26,579 nucleotides of DNA from JBBKWG01 sp037968835 (GTDB taxonomy: Bacteria; Pseudomonadota; Alphaproteobacteria; Rhodobacterales; Rhodobacteraceae), in contig JBBKWG010000087.1 in NCBI GenBank assembly GCA_037968835.1, positions 1-26,579 on the forward strand, in the 5' to 3' direction. Of this stretch, positions 1-8,326 are shown one piece after another; the first letter of the stretch is position 1; each line of letters starts with the position of its first letter. The notes beneath the pieces are model-generated. The model did not search any database. It was given only the letters and a program-made list of their open reading frames with translations, and was not told the origin of the DNA. Made by a program: the position numbers and the translations under genes.

Positions 1-91
1 ATTGGACGCGAAAACGTATAACGCAGCCAAATCCGTAAGGAGTACCGGCAAGACCCCGCCGGAAAGTACTTCAGGATAAGCAGGAGGGGTC

Positions 92-143
92 GCGGGCAAT
101 GGGGCCCGCATGCATTACGGCGAAGGGGAACGCCCCGGTCGCC
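92..143 (+). promoter_or_regulatory. Structured pnp leader: two hairpins directly upstream of the ribosome-binding site
   Basis: Two inverted repeats lie in the 158 bases before pnp. The first is GCGGGC (92-97) with GCCCGC (104-109) around a 6-base loop. The second is GGCGA (119-123) plus GGGG (125-128), pairing with CCCC (133-136) plus TCGCC (139-143) around an AACG loop. The second hairpin ends 5 bases before the AGGA at 149-152. In E. coli the pnp leader forms a stem-loop that RNase III cuts and PNPase then uses for autoregulation. A similar role here is inference. Apart from these, bases 1-158 show no gene. Confidence 0.5.
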
Positions 144-158
144 GAGATAGGAAAACAG

Positions 159-2297
159 ATGTTTAATGAAGTGAAGAAATCAATCCAGTGGGGCGAAGAA
201 ACGCTGACACTGGAAACCGGAAAAGTTGCGCGTCAGGCTGACGGCTCGGTCATCGCTACTTACGGCGAAACCAGCGTCATGGCCAACGTGACATTCGCGA
301 AGGAACAAAAGCCCGGGCAGGACTTCTTTCCGCTGACGGTCCACTACAACGAGAAGTATTATGCCGCCGGCAAGATCCCGGGTGGCTTCTTCAAGCGCGA
401 GGCGCGCCCGACCGAGAAAGAGACGCTGACCTCGCGTCTTATTGACCGTCCGATCCGCCCGCTTTTCGTCCCCGGCTTCAAGAACGAAGTCCTGGTGATC
501 TGCACAGTGCTGTCGCACGATCTGGTCAATGATCCCGACGTTGTTGCGATGATCGCAGCTTCGGCAGCACTCACGATCTCGGGCGCACCTTTCATGGGCC
601 CGATCGCGGGTTGCCGCGTGGGATTCGAGGACGGTGACTATGTCCTCAACCCAACCGTCGACGACATGCACGATCTGCGCAACAAGCCCGATCAGCGGCT
701 CGACCTTGTCGTCGCCGGAACCAAAGACGCCGTGATGATGGTGGAATCGGAAGCCTATGAGCTGTCGGAAGCTGAAATGCTCGGTGCTGTCAATTTCGCG
801 CACGAGCAGATTCAGCCTGTTATCGACCTGATCATTGGACTTGCCGAAGATGCCGCCAGAGAGCCGTTCGATTTCCAGCCAGCAGACTACTCGGCGTTGT
901 CCAATGCCGTAAAATTCGCGGGCGAAGAAAAGATGCGGGCCGCTTATGCGATCACCGACAAGCAAGAACGCGTGTCGGCGGTCAGTGCCGTCCGCGATGC
1001 GATCAAGGCAACCCTGAGCGAAGAGCAACTTCAGGACGAAAATCTTGGATCCGCGTTGAAGAAGCTGGAGTCCGGCGTTCTTCGCGGCGATGTCGTGAAG
1101 CATGGCCGCCGTATCGACGGTCGCTCGACGGATCAAATCCGGGCCATCGTAGCCGAGACCGGAATCCTGCCGCGCACCCACGGTTCGGCGCTTTTCACCC
1201 GTGGCGAAACGCAAGGTCTGGTCGTGACCACGCTTGGCACCGGTGACGACGAGCAGATGATCGACGCGCTGCATGGAACGTATCGCTCGAACTTCATGCT
1301 GCACTACAACTTCCCGCCCTACTCGGTCGGCGAAGTCGGGCGTTTCGGTTTCACCGGACGCCGCGAAATCGGTCACGGTAAACTCGCCTGGCGCGCGCTT
1401 CAGGCGGTTCTGCCAGCGGCAACCGACTTCCCCTACACCATCCGGGTCGTTTCCGAGATCACCGAGTCGAACGGTTCGTCGTCAATGGCTTCCGTTTGTG
1501 GCGGTTCGCTTTCGATGATGGATGCAGGCGTCCCGCTGAAATCGGCAGTCGCCGGCGTTGCGATGGGTTTGGTTCTGGAAGACGACGGTTCTTTCGCGAT
1601 CCTGTCGGACATTCTCGGCGACGAGGATCATCTGGGCGATATGGACTTCAAAGTGGCGGGAACCGAAAACGGCATCACGTCGCTTCAGATGGATATCAAG
1701 GTTGCCGGCATCACTCCCGAGATCATGGAGAAGGCACTGGCACAGGCCAAGACCGGTCGGATGCATATCCTGTCCGAGATGAATAAGGCTCTGTCGGAAA
1801 CTTCAGAATTCTCGGTCCACGCGCCGCGTATCGAAACCATGACTGTTCCGACCGACAAGATCCGTGAAGTCATCGGTTCCGGCGGCAAAGTGATCCGCGA
1901 GATCGTCGAACTCTCGGGCGCCAAGGTCGATATCAACGATGACGGCGTTATCAAGATCGCCAGCCCGAACAGCGATGCCATCCAGAAGGCCTATGACATG
2001 ATCTATTCGATCGTGGCCGAGCCCGAGGAAGGCAAGGTCTACAAAGGCAAGGTCGTCAAGATCGTCGACTTCGGCGCGTTCGTGAACTTCTTCGGTAAGC
2101 GCGACGGCCTCGTCCATGTCAGCCAGATCGAAAACCGCCGCCTGAACCACCCTTCGGATGTTCTGAAGGAAGGTCAGGAAGTCTGGGTCAAGCTTCTAGG
2201 CTTTGATGATCGCGGCAAGGTTCGCCTGTCGATGAAAGTCGTCGATCAGGAGACTGGCGAAGAGTCCAAGCACACGGAAGAAGAAACGGCCGAGTAA
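159..2297 (+). CDS. pnp: Polyribonucleotide nucleotidyltransferase (PNPase)
   Basis: This is the phosphorolytic 3'-5' exoribonuclease that degrades RNA to nucleoside diphosphates in the cytoplasm, usually as a trimer within the degradosome. The 712-residue product has the full family layout: a first RNase PH domain, an alpha-helical linker, the second and catalytic RNase PH domain, a KH domain with GSGG at 573-576, and an S1 domain from about residue 624, followed by an acidic tail. The start was set at 159 (MFNEVKKSIQWGEE) because an AGGA lies 6 bases upstream and family members begin there. The open frame continues 20 codons further upstream, but through the leader hairpins. The N-terminal sequence closely resembles Rhodobacterales PNPases. 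rpsO commonly precedes pnp, but that region is outside the window. Confidence 0.97.
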   Translation: MFNEVKKSIQWGEETLTLETGKVARQADGSVIATYGETSVMANVTFAKEQKPGQDFFPLTVHYNEKYYAAGKIPGGFFKREARPTEKETLTSRLIDRPIRPLFVPGFKNEVLVICTVLSHDLVNDPDVVAMIAASAALTISGAPFMGPIAGCRVGFEDGDYVLNPTVDDMHDLRNKPDQRLDLVVAGTKDAVMMVESEAYELSEAEMLGAVNFAHEQIQPVIDLIIGLAEDAAREPFDFQPADYSALSNAVKFAGEEKMRAAYAITDKQERVSAVSAVRDAIKATLSEEQLQDENLGSALKKLESGVLRGDVVKHGRRIDGRSTDQIRAIVAETGILPRTHGSALFTRGETQGLVVTTLGTGDDEQMIDALHGTYRSNFMLHYNFPPYSVGEVGRFGFTGRREIGHGKLAWRALQAVLPAATDFPYTIRVVSEITESNGSSSMASVCGGSLSMMDAGVPLKSAVAGVAMGLVLEDDGSFAILSDILGDEDHLGDMDFKVAGTENGITSLQMDIKVAGITPEIMEKALAQAKTGRMHILSEMNKALSETSEFSVHAPRIETMTVPTDKIREVIGSGGKVIREIVELSGAKVDINDDGVIKIASPNSDAIQKAYDMIYSIVAEPEEGKVYKGKVVKIVDFGAFVNFFGKRDGLVHVSQIENRRLNHPSDVLKEGQEVWVKLLGFDDRGKVRLSMKVVDQETGEESKHTEEETAE

Positions 2298-2317
2298 GCC
2301 GACTTCCTGAACAATCG

Positions 2318-2350
2318 AAAGCCCCGGTGGAAGCATCGGGGCTTTTTTTT
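2318..2350 (+). terminator. Intrinsic terminator of pnp
   Basis: A 12-bp stem is formed by AAAGCCCCGGTG (2318-2329) and CATCGGGGCTTT, with a GAAG tetraloop and one G-T pair. It is followed by an uninterrupted T run to 2350. It begins 20 bases after the pnp stop codon and also separates pnp from the convergent mtnA. Confidence 0.95.
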
Positions 2351-2381
2351 GGCGGTTGCGAGTGTCTGCGTCACCAAAATC

Positions 2382-3488
2382 TTACGCGACCAATGAAGCC
2401 GACAAATCCGGGAACAACGCTGCGAGTCCGTCACTTGACGCTGCGCAGACGCCGCGTTCGGTGATGAGGCCGGTCACAAGTCTGCTTGGCGTCACGTCGA
2501 ACGAGGGGTTTGCGGCAAGGCATCCGTCTGGCGTCACTTGCACCACACCTGTTTGCCCGTCGGACTGCCGGCCCTGCACATGCGTGACTTCGCGCGCGTC
2601 CCGCTCTTCGATCGGAATTTCCGCGATGCCGTCCGAGACGGCCCAATCTATCGTAGGCGATGGCAAGGCGACATAGAACGGAATGCCGTTGTCACGGGCC
2701 GCCAGTGCTTTCAGATAGGTGCCGATCTTGTTGCAGACATCGCCGGTTCTTGTCGTCCGATCTGTCCCGACGATGACCATATCGACAAGCCCGCGCTGCA
2801 TCAGGTGGCCGCCGGCATTATCCACGATATACGTATGGGGAACGCCATGGCTTCCAAGTTCCCATGACGTCAGCGCGCCCTGGTTTCGGGGCCGCGTTTC
2901 ATCGACCCAGACGTGGATGGGAATTCCGGCATCGTGTGCCTGATACATTGGACTTGTTGCCGTTCCCCAATCGACTGTGGCAATCCAACCGGCGTTACAG
3001 TGCGTCAGCAATCGCACAGGTTCGCCGTCCGGTTTCTGCGCCGCGATACCGCGAATAAGCTCCAGACCGTGCACACCAATACGGCGATTGATCTCGACGT
3101 CTTCGTCGGCGATTTCATGTGCCAAAGCCAGCGCCGCGTTGGCCCGCGCCTCGGGTGGTAACGGGCGAAGCGCGGTACGACACTGCTCAAGCGCCCATCG
3201 CAGGTTGATGGCGGTTGGACGGGTTTCGTTCAGCGTGGCCCACGCAACGTCCAGATGGGCGTCCGACGGGTCCAACTTAATCGCCAGTGCCATCCCGTAA
3301 GCCGCAGTCGCACCGATCAGAGGTGCGCCGCGAACGCGCATCTGGATGATCGCATCGGTGAAATCGCCGAGCGTATGTAATTGCTGAACACGAAATTCGT
3401 GGGGAAGCCACCGCTGGTCTATGATCTCGACAACAGACTGAGCTTGGTTCCACCAAAGCGACCTGTAGTGTGTTCCATCAACCTTCAT
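2382..3488 (-). CDS. mtnA: S-methyl-5-thioribose-1-phosphate isomerase
   Basis: It converts 5-methylthioribose 1-phosphate to 5-methylthioribulose 1-phosphate in methionine salvage. The family is related to eIF2B-alpha. The 368-residue product carries the family motifs RVRGAPLIG, THCNAG with the catalytic-type Cys164, ETRPRNQGA, GTDR with Asp243, and CNKIGTY. The Cys/Asp pair has the spacing known for MtnA enzymes, and the C-terminal NPSFDVTP stretch is also typical. The start at 3488 has AGGGG six bases upstream. No other methionine-salvage gene (mtnK, mtnP, mtnB, mtnC, mtnD) is nearby. In some bacteria MtnA homologues instead act on 5-deoxyribose 1-phosphate, so the exact physiological substrate is open. 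The gene is divergent from the aminotransferase gene across a 147-base gap in which no clear regulator site was seen. Confidence 0.9.
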   Translation of the reverse strand: MKVDGTHYRSLWWNQAQSVVEIIDQRWLPHEFRVQQLHTLGDFTDAIIQMRVRGAPLIGATAAYGMALAIKLDPSDAHLDVAWATLNETRPTAINLRWALEQCRTALRPLPPEARANAALALAHEIADEDVEINRRIGVHGLELIRGIAAQKPDGEPVRLLTHCNAGWIATVDWGTATSPMYQAHDAGIPIHVWVDETRPRNQGALTSWELGSHGVPHTYIVDNAGGHLMQRGLVDMVIVGTDRTTRTGDVCNKIGTYLKALAARDNGIPFYVALPSPTIDWAVSDGIAEIPIEERDAREVTHVQGRQSDGQTGVVQVTPDGCLAANPSFDVTPSRLVTGLITERGVCAASSDGLAALFPDLSASLVA

Positions 3489-3635
3489 TCGCGGCCCCTG
3501 AATGGTTTACCTTCGCATCGTTCCTCGATGCTACGCGAGCGGCAGATCAATGGACAGCCAGCGGCGCAAACACATCAGCGAGTTGTCAGGCCGCGACAAC
3601 CCATCTATTCGATTGAACATCGCAACGAGGGCAAG

Positions 3636-4562
3636 ATGGATCATCAAGCGGAAAGCCGGTCGACGCATCAGTCCGACGAGGACAAGCGCAACCAGGACAT
3701 CAAGATCTATGTGAACGGCGACATTGTTCCGCGCAAGGATGCAAAGGTGTCGGTCTATGACGCAGGCTTCATGCTGGGCGACGGCATGTGGGAGGGGATG
3801 CGGCTTTACGACGGGAGATGGGCTTTTTTCGACGAACACATGGATCGGTTCTTCAATTCATGCAAAGCGGTGTCGCTAGATGTTGGCATGGACCGGACGG
3901 GAATACTCGACGCCCTGAACCGGACTGCGAAAGCCAATGGAATGACGACCGACGTCCATTGTCGCTTGATGCTGACGCGAGGAATCAAGGACAAGCCGTT
4001 CCAGCATCCGGGGCTAAGCCGAAGTGGGCCAACGCTTGTGATCATCATGGAGCATTCCAAGCCGGTGGCGGCTTTGCAGAGCCGCGGCATCCGACTGGCC
4101 ACTGTCCCTCAGGTGCGCGGCCTGCCGACAAGCCAGGATCCGAAATTCAACAGCCACTCGAAGCTGAATTGTATCATCGCCTGCCTGCAGGCCGAAACCG
4201 CTGGTGCCGACGAAGCTCTGATGCTGGATCCGCAGGGTTTCGTAAATACGACGAACGCTTGCAACTTCTTCATCGTCCGTCGTGGCGAGGTTTGGACCTC
4301 TACCGGAGACTATTGCATGAATGGCGTGACCCGGCAGAAAGTGATCGACCTTTGCAAAGCCAACGACATTACAGTGCGCGAAAAGAACTACTCGCTCTAT
4401 GAGGCGTACGGCGCGGACGAAGCGTTCCTGACCGGCACATTCGGGGCGCAAACTCCCGTCGCGGCGATCGACGGCAAGCCAATCGGAGACGGCGAACGTC
4501 CGGTCACGCAACGAATTCGGACGCTCTACAAGGAACTGGTCGCAAAATATGAGGCTGCATGA
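3636..4562 (+). CDS. Class IV (BCAT/D-amino acid type) PLP aminotransferase, atypical active site
   Basis: This is a fold-type IV PLP-dependent enzyme related to branched-chain and D-amino-acid aminotransferases, presumably cytoplasmic. The 308-residue product shows IYVNGDIVPRKDAKVSVYDAG near the N-terminus, the Schiff-base lysine in SHSKLN (Lys176), and LTGTFGAQTPVAAIDG near the C-terminus. In the motif that normally reads E-x-x-x-x-N before two aromatic or hydrophobic residues, this protein has VNTTNACNFF. Thr205 therefore sits where the conserved glutamate that contacts the PLP pyridine nitrogen is expected. The start at 3636 was chosen because GAGGG lies 4 bases upstream. The frame remains open upstream to 3381, but that would overlap mtnA and add non-family sequence. 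The first 20 residues are a polar extension. The substrate cannot be assigned. Confidence 0.85.
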   Translation: MDHQAESRSTHQSDEDKRNQDIKIYVNGDIVPRKDAKVSVYDAGFMLGDGMWEGMRLYDGRWAFFDEHMDRFFNSCKAVSLDVGMDRTGILDALNRTAKANGMTTDVHCRLMLTRGIKDKPFQHPGLSRSGPTLVIIMEHSKPVAALQSRGIRLATVPQVRGLPTSQDPKFNSHSKLNCIIACLQAETAGADEALMLDPQGFVNTTNACNFFIVRRGEVWTSTGDYCMNGVTRQKVIDLCKANDITVREKNYSLYEAYGADEAFLTGTFGAQTPVAAIDGKPIGDGERPVTQRIRTLYKELVAKYEAA

Positions 4563-4683
4563 GACCTGTGCCGTCGAAGCCGGAAAACATCTTACTTGAC
4601 CGCCTCCATCGGCACATGCGTCGATGCCTTTCCAACATCCGGCAGCGTGCTGATCGACTTTGTGACACCCATGGGAGACTCAA

Positions 4684-7600
4684 ATGACCAACCTTTCCGA
4701 CCTGCGCCGGGCCATTCGGTTTTCGACACTCGCGCCCGAAGGTCCGCTGGTCAAATCGCTGGCTGATGCAGCCAACCTTTCGACCGAAGACCGGCGCGCG
4801 ATTTCTGCGGATGCGGCGAAATTGGTACGCGACGTGCGGGCAACGGGAAAGATCGGCATCATGGAGTCCTTCCTTGCCGAATATGGTCTTTCGACCAATG
4901 AGGGCGTCGCTCTGATGTGCTTGGCTGAAGCCATGCTTCGCGTGCCCGACAGCTATACGGTCGACGAGTTGATCCGCGACAAGATCACGCCGCATGACTG
5001 GGGCTCGCACGTAGGCGACTCCGGTTCCATTCTGGTCAACGCCTCGACCTGGGGCTTGATGCTGACCGGTCGGGTTCTGGAGGACGATGAACAGGGCGTC
5101 GCCGGAACGCTGCACGCTCTCGTTCGCCGACTGGGTGAGCCGGTAATCCGGCGTGCCGTCCGACAGGCGATGGCCGAAATGGGCACACAATTCGTTCTTG
5201 GGCGGACCATTGAAGAAGCGATGAAACGCGGCGACGGAATGGTCGCCAAGGGTTACACATATTCCTACGACATGCTTGGCGAGGCTGCGCGCACCGACAC
5301 GGACGCGCTGAAGTATCGCGACGCTTATGCCAAGGCGATAACCGCAATTGCAAAGCGAGCCGACAAGGCCGACGTGCGCGACAATCCCGGCATCTCAGTC
5401 AAGCTCTCTGCCCTGCACTCGCGCTACGAAGTCGCACAGAAAGATCGCATGTTGCCGGTTCTGACCGGACGCCTGCTTGAATTGGCCAGAGCGGCCAAGG
5501 AAGCTGGCATTGGATTCAACATAGATGCCGAAGAAGCGGATCGGTTGGATCTGTCTCTGGATGTGATTGCGGGAGCACTTTCGGATTCGTCTCTGGCGGG
5601 CTGGAACGGCTTTGGTATTGTGGTTCAAGCGTTCGGCAGACGCGCAATGCCGACGCTCGACTATCTTTACGGCATGGCGGAACACCACGACCGCAAGATC
5701 ATGGTTCGTCTTGTCAAAGGTGCGTATTGGGACACGGAGATCAAGCGCGCCCAGGTATTGGGCCTCAAGGGCTATCCCGTGTTCACGCGCAAAGCCCACT
5801 CCGACATCAGCTACATTGCAGGCGCGCGAAAGCTGCTTTCGATGAAAGATCGGGTCTACCCGCAGTTCGCCACGCACAACGCGCATTCCGTTGCCGCCGT
5901 TCTGCGGATGTCCGGTGACGACCGTGATGGCTTCGAATTCCAGCGCCTTCACGGCATGGGCGAGCAATTGCATGAAGCTGTCCGCAAGCAGTCGGGAGCA
6001 CGGTGCCGCATCTACGCACCAGTCGGCGCACACTCGGACCTTTTGGCGTATCTCGTGCGACGACTGTTGGAAAACGGGGCGAACTCTTCCTTTGTGAACC
6101 AGATCGTCGATCTGGATGTCACGCCGGAAGAAATCGCGCGAGACCCCATCGAAGCCTCCGCGCAGTTGAATTTCACCCCGAGTCCCACAATTCCTGTCCC
6201 TGCAAACATCTTCAAGCCAAGAAAGAACAGCGCCGGGTGGGATCTGACCGATCCAAACGACCTTGCCGAAATTGACGAAGGGCGGCGGGAATTCGCAGCG
6301 CCATGGACGTGGACTGCCGAGGCGATTTCGCCCGCAGCCGACAAGAACGCCAAAGCGATCGAAATCCGCAATCCCGCCAATCCCGACGATCTGGTCGGCA
6401 CAATTGCCGAAGCCACCCCGGCGATCGCAGAAGCTGCCGTCGACGTTGCGATGACCGCACAGCCTGCGTGGGAGGCTTCAGGCGCAGCCAAGCGTGCCGC
6501 GGTTCTGCGCCGGACCGCAGATATCTACGAAAGCAATACATTCGAGATCCTTGCTCTGGTGGCGAGGGAAGCAGGGAAGACGCTGCTCGATGGCGTGTCA
6601 GAAATACGCGAGGCAGTAGATTTCCTGCGCTTTTATGCGGACGAGGCCGAGCGCGCCGGTGATGCTGGCGGCGCGCGCGGAGTGATCGTGTGCATTTCAC
6701 CGTGGAACTTCCCGCTGGCAATCTTTACCGGCCAGATCGCCGCTGCATTGGCGGCTGGTAATGCCGTTATTGCCAAGCCCGCCGAGCAGACCCCACTAAT
6801 AGCATATCGCGCCGTTCAGATGATGCTGGAGGCTGGCGTTCCCGAAGGTGTCATTCAGCTTTTGCCCGGCGATGGTGCGGCTGTCGGAGGTCCGCTCACG
6901 GCGAACCCCAAGATCAACGGCGTCTGTTTCACCGGATCGACGGAAGTTGCAAAGCTGATCGACCGGCAACTCGCCAAGACCGCCCCGGAGGCGATGCTGA
7001 TCGCCGAAACCGGTGGCATGAATGCGATGATCGTCGACTCGACTGCGCTCCTTGAACAGGCGACACGCGACATTCTGCGCGCGTCATTCCAAAGCGCCGG
7101 GCAGCGGTGCTCGGCCCTGCGCGTTCTCTACGTCCAGAAAGACGTCGAAAAAGAACTGCTGGAGATGGTCAAGGGCGCGATGGATGAGCTTTCGGTCGGC
7201 GACCCGTGGGAGCTATCCACGGACGTCGGGCCGGTGATTGATGATGACGCCCGCAAGAACATCTACGAATACATCGACGGGAAAGCCTCGACAAACGCGG
7301 TCGTCAAGCAACTCGACGTTCCCGAGACCGGGCGATTTGTTTCGCCGACGATTGTCCGCGTCAGTGGCATCGAAGACGTCGAACGCGAGATTTTCGGTCC
7401 CGTATTGCATGTCGCCGCTTTCGATGGCGAGAAGATTGGAGGCGTTCTGAACTCGATCAATTCGAAAGGATATGGGCTGACATTTGGCTTGCACAGCCGG
7501 ATTGACCGGCGCGTTCAGACCATTCTTGACGAAGTTCACGTCGGAAATGCCTATGTCAACCGTGATCAGATTGGCGCGGTCGTCGGATCGCAGCCATTCG

Positions 7601-8310
7601 GCGGACACGGTCTTTCCGGCACTGGGCCAAAGGCAGGCGGTCCCCTGTATTTCGGGCAGTTTCGGACGACTGGCATTTCCACTGGCACAGAGACCGAATT
7701 GGACACAATGCGCGAAATCGGCGGCGCGGAGATCGCGATTGCTTTGGACGGCCTCGACCCCTCGAAATGGCAACGCAATAGTGACCGCATCGGCGTCCTT
7801 CGCGCGGCTCTTCGTGGACGCGGAAACAAGGCAATGGCGGCGTCGGCATCGCTGGAAATGGGTCCGATAGACTTGCCCGGCCCGACCGGTGAATCCAACC
7901 AGTACTCGCTGGAAGCGAAAGGCACGGTGTTGTGTCTTGGCCCCGGTGCGGAAGCGCTTCTGGCGCAAGCGATTCAGGCTCTCGCGGCTGGTAACGCCGT
8001 CGTCGCAGTCGCGCCGAATTCGCCGGAAACTTTGAAGAGTTTGTTAAAGGATCCGATGCCACTTTTGGCGCTTGATGCAACTTTCAACGCTGACGCTCTA
8101 GGCGATGTGAACGTCAATCTGGTCGCCTACAGCGGTTCCGGCAGCACCCTTCAAACAATGCGGTCGCAGCTTGCAAAACGCGCAGGACCGATTGTGACAA
8201 TTGTCCGAGAGCAGATACAGCCCGCCGCCTATTGCAACGAGCGCACGGTCTGCATCGACACCACGGCGGCGGGAGGAAACGCGACGCTACTTAGTGAAAC
8301 AGGTTCGTAG
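4684..8310 (+). CDS. putA: Bifunctional proline dehydrogenase / L-glutamate gamma-semialdehyde dehydrogenase
   Basis: It oxidises L-proline to glutamate in two steps: an FAD-dependent proline dehydrogenase feeding quinone, then an NAD-dependent P5C (aldehyde) dehydrogenase with substrate channelling. The product has 1208 residues. The PRODH barrel spans about 180-475 (VKLSALHSRYE, RLVKGAYWDTE, FATHNAHS, RIYAPVGAHSDLL). The P5CDH domain spans about 525-985, with SPWNFP, general base Glu775 in AETGG, and nucleophile Cys809 in GQRCSAL. A C-terminal ALDH-like domain spans about 1000-1208 (GPGAEALLAQAIQALAAGNA). It thus belongs to the long PutA type. There is no N-terminal ribbon-helix-helix domain, so it is unlikely to be a DNA-binding repressor. 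The start has GGGAG 6 bases upstream. The 121 bases before it contain no gene and no clear regulator site. Confidence 0.97.
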   Translation: MTNLSDLRRAIRFSTLAPEGPLVKSLADAANLSTEDRRAISADAAKLVRDVRATGKIGIMESFLAEYGLSTNEGVALMCLAEAMLRVPDSYTVDELIRDKITPHDWGSHVGDSGSILVNASTWGLMLTGRVLEDDEQGVAGTLHALVRRLGEPVIRRAVRQAMAEMGTQFVLGRTIEEAMKRGDGMVAKGYTYSYDMLGEAARTDTDALKYRDAYAKAITAIAKRADKADVRDNPGISVKLSALHSRYEVAQKDRMLPVLTGRLLELARAAKEAGIGFNIDAEEADRLDLSLDVIAGALSDSSLAGWNGFGIVVQAFGRRAMPTLDYLYGMAEHHDRKIMVRLVKGAYWDTEIKRAQVLGLKGYPVFTRKAHSDISYIAGARKLLSMKDRVYPQFATHNAHSVAAVLRMSGDDRDGFEFQRLHGMGEQLHEAVRKQSGARCRIYAPVGAHSDLLAYLVRRLLENGANSSFVNQIVDLDVTPEEIARDPIEASAQLNFTPSPTIPVPANIFKPRKNSAGWDLTDPNDLAEIDEGRREFAAPWTWTAEAISPAADKNAKAIEIRNPANPDDLVGTIAEATPAIAEAAVDVAMTAQPAWEASGAAKRAAVLRRTADIYESNTFEILALVAREAGKTLLDGVSEIREAVDFLRFYADEAERAGDAGGARGVIVCISPWNFPLAIFTGQIAAALAAGNAVIAKPAEQTPLIAYRAVQMMLEAGVPEGVIQLLPGDGAAVGGPLTANPKINGVCFTGSTEVAKLIDRQLAKTAPEAMLIAETGGMNAMIVDSTALLEQATRDILRASFQSAGQRCSALRVLYVQKDVEKELLEMVKGAMDELSVGDPWELSTDVGPVIDDDARKNIYEYIDGKASTNAVVKQLDVPETGRFVSPTIVRVSGIEDVEREIFGPVLHVAAFDGEKIGGVLNSINSKGYGLTFGLHSRIDRRVQTILDEVHVGNAYVNRDQIGAVVGSQPFGGHGLSGTGPKAGGPLYFGQFRTTGISTGTETELDTMREIGGAEIAIALDGLDPSKWQRNSDRIGVLRAALRGRGNKAMAASASLEMGPIDLPGPTGESNQYSLEAKGTVLCLGPGAEALLAQAIQALAAGNAVVAVAPNSPETLKSLLKDPMPLLALDATFNADALGDVNVNLVAYSGSGSTLQTMRSQLAKRAGPIVTIVREQIQPAAYCNERTVCIDTTAAGGNATLLSETGS

Positions 8311-8324
8311 CATCGCTTACGAGC
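8303..8324. terminator. Possible weak hairpin between convergent putA and the PfkB kinase gene
   Basis: GTTCGTA (8303-8309) pairs with TACGAGC (8318-8324), including one G-T pair, around an 8-base loop. It spans the putA stop codon and the short gap to the convergent kinase gene. There is no T run on either side, so it is at best a weak terminator or 3'-end stabiliser. Confidence 0.25.
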
Positions 8325-8326
8325 CG

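Noticed and set aside
180..1376. 398-codon open frame on the minus strand across pnp
   Set aside because: It is the antisense shadow of a strongly supported PNPase gene. Its translation has no recognisable motif, and high GC favours such long antisense frames.
3381..3635. Longer N-terminus for the class IV aminotransferase
   Set aside because: It would overlap the mtnA 5' end and add about 85 residues unlike the family. A good ribosome-binding site precedes the ATG at 3636.
4563..4683. Terminator or regulator site between the aminotransferase gene and putA
   Set aside because: Only a 5-bp CATCG/CGATG stem without a T run was found, which is not above chance.
4504..5190. 228-codon minus-strand frame at the start of putA
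   Set aside because: It lies opposite conserved putA coding sequence, shows no family features, and has no ribosome-binding site that I can see.
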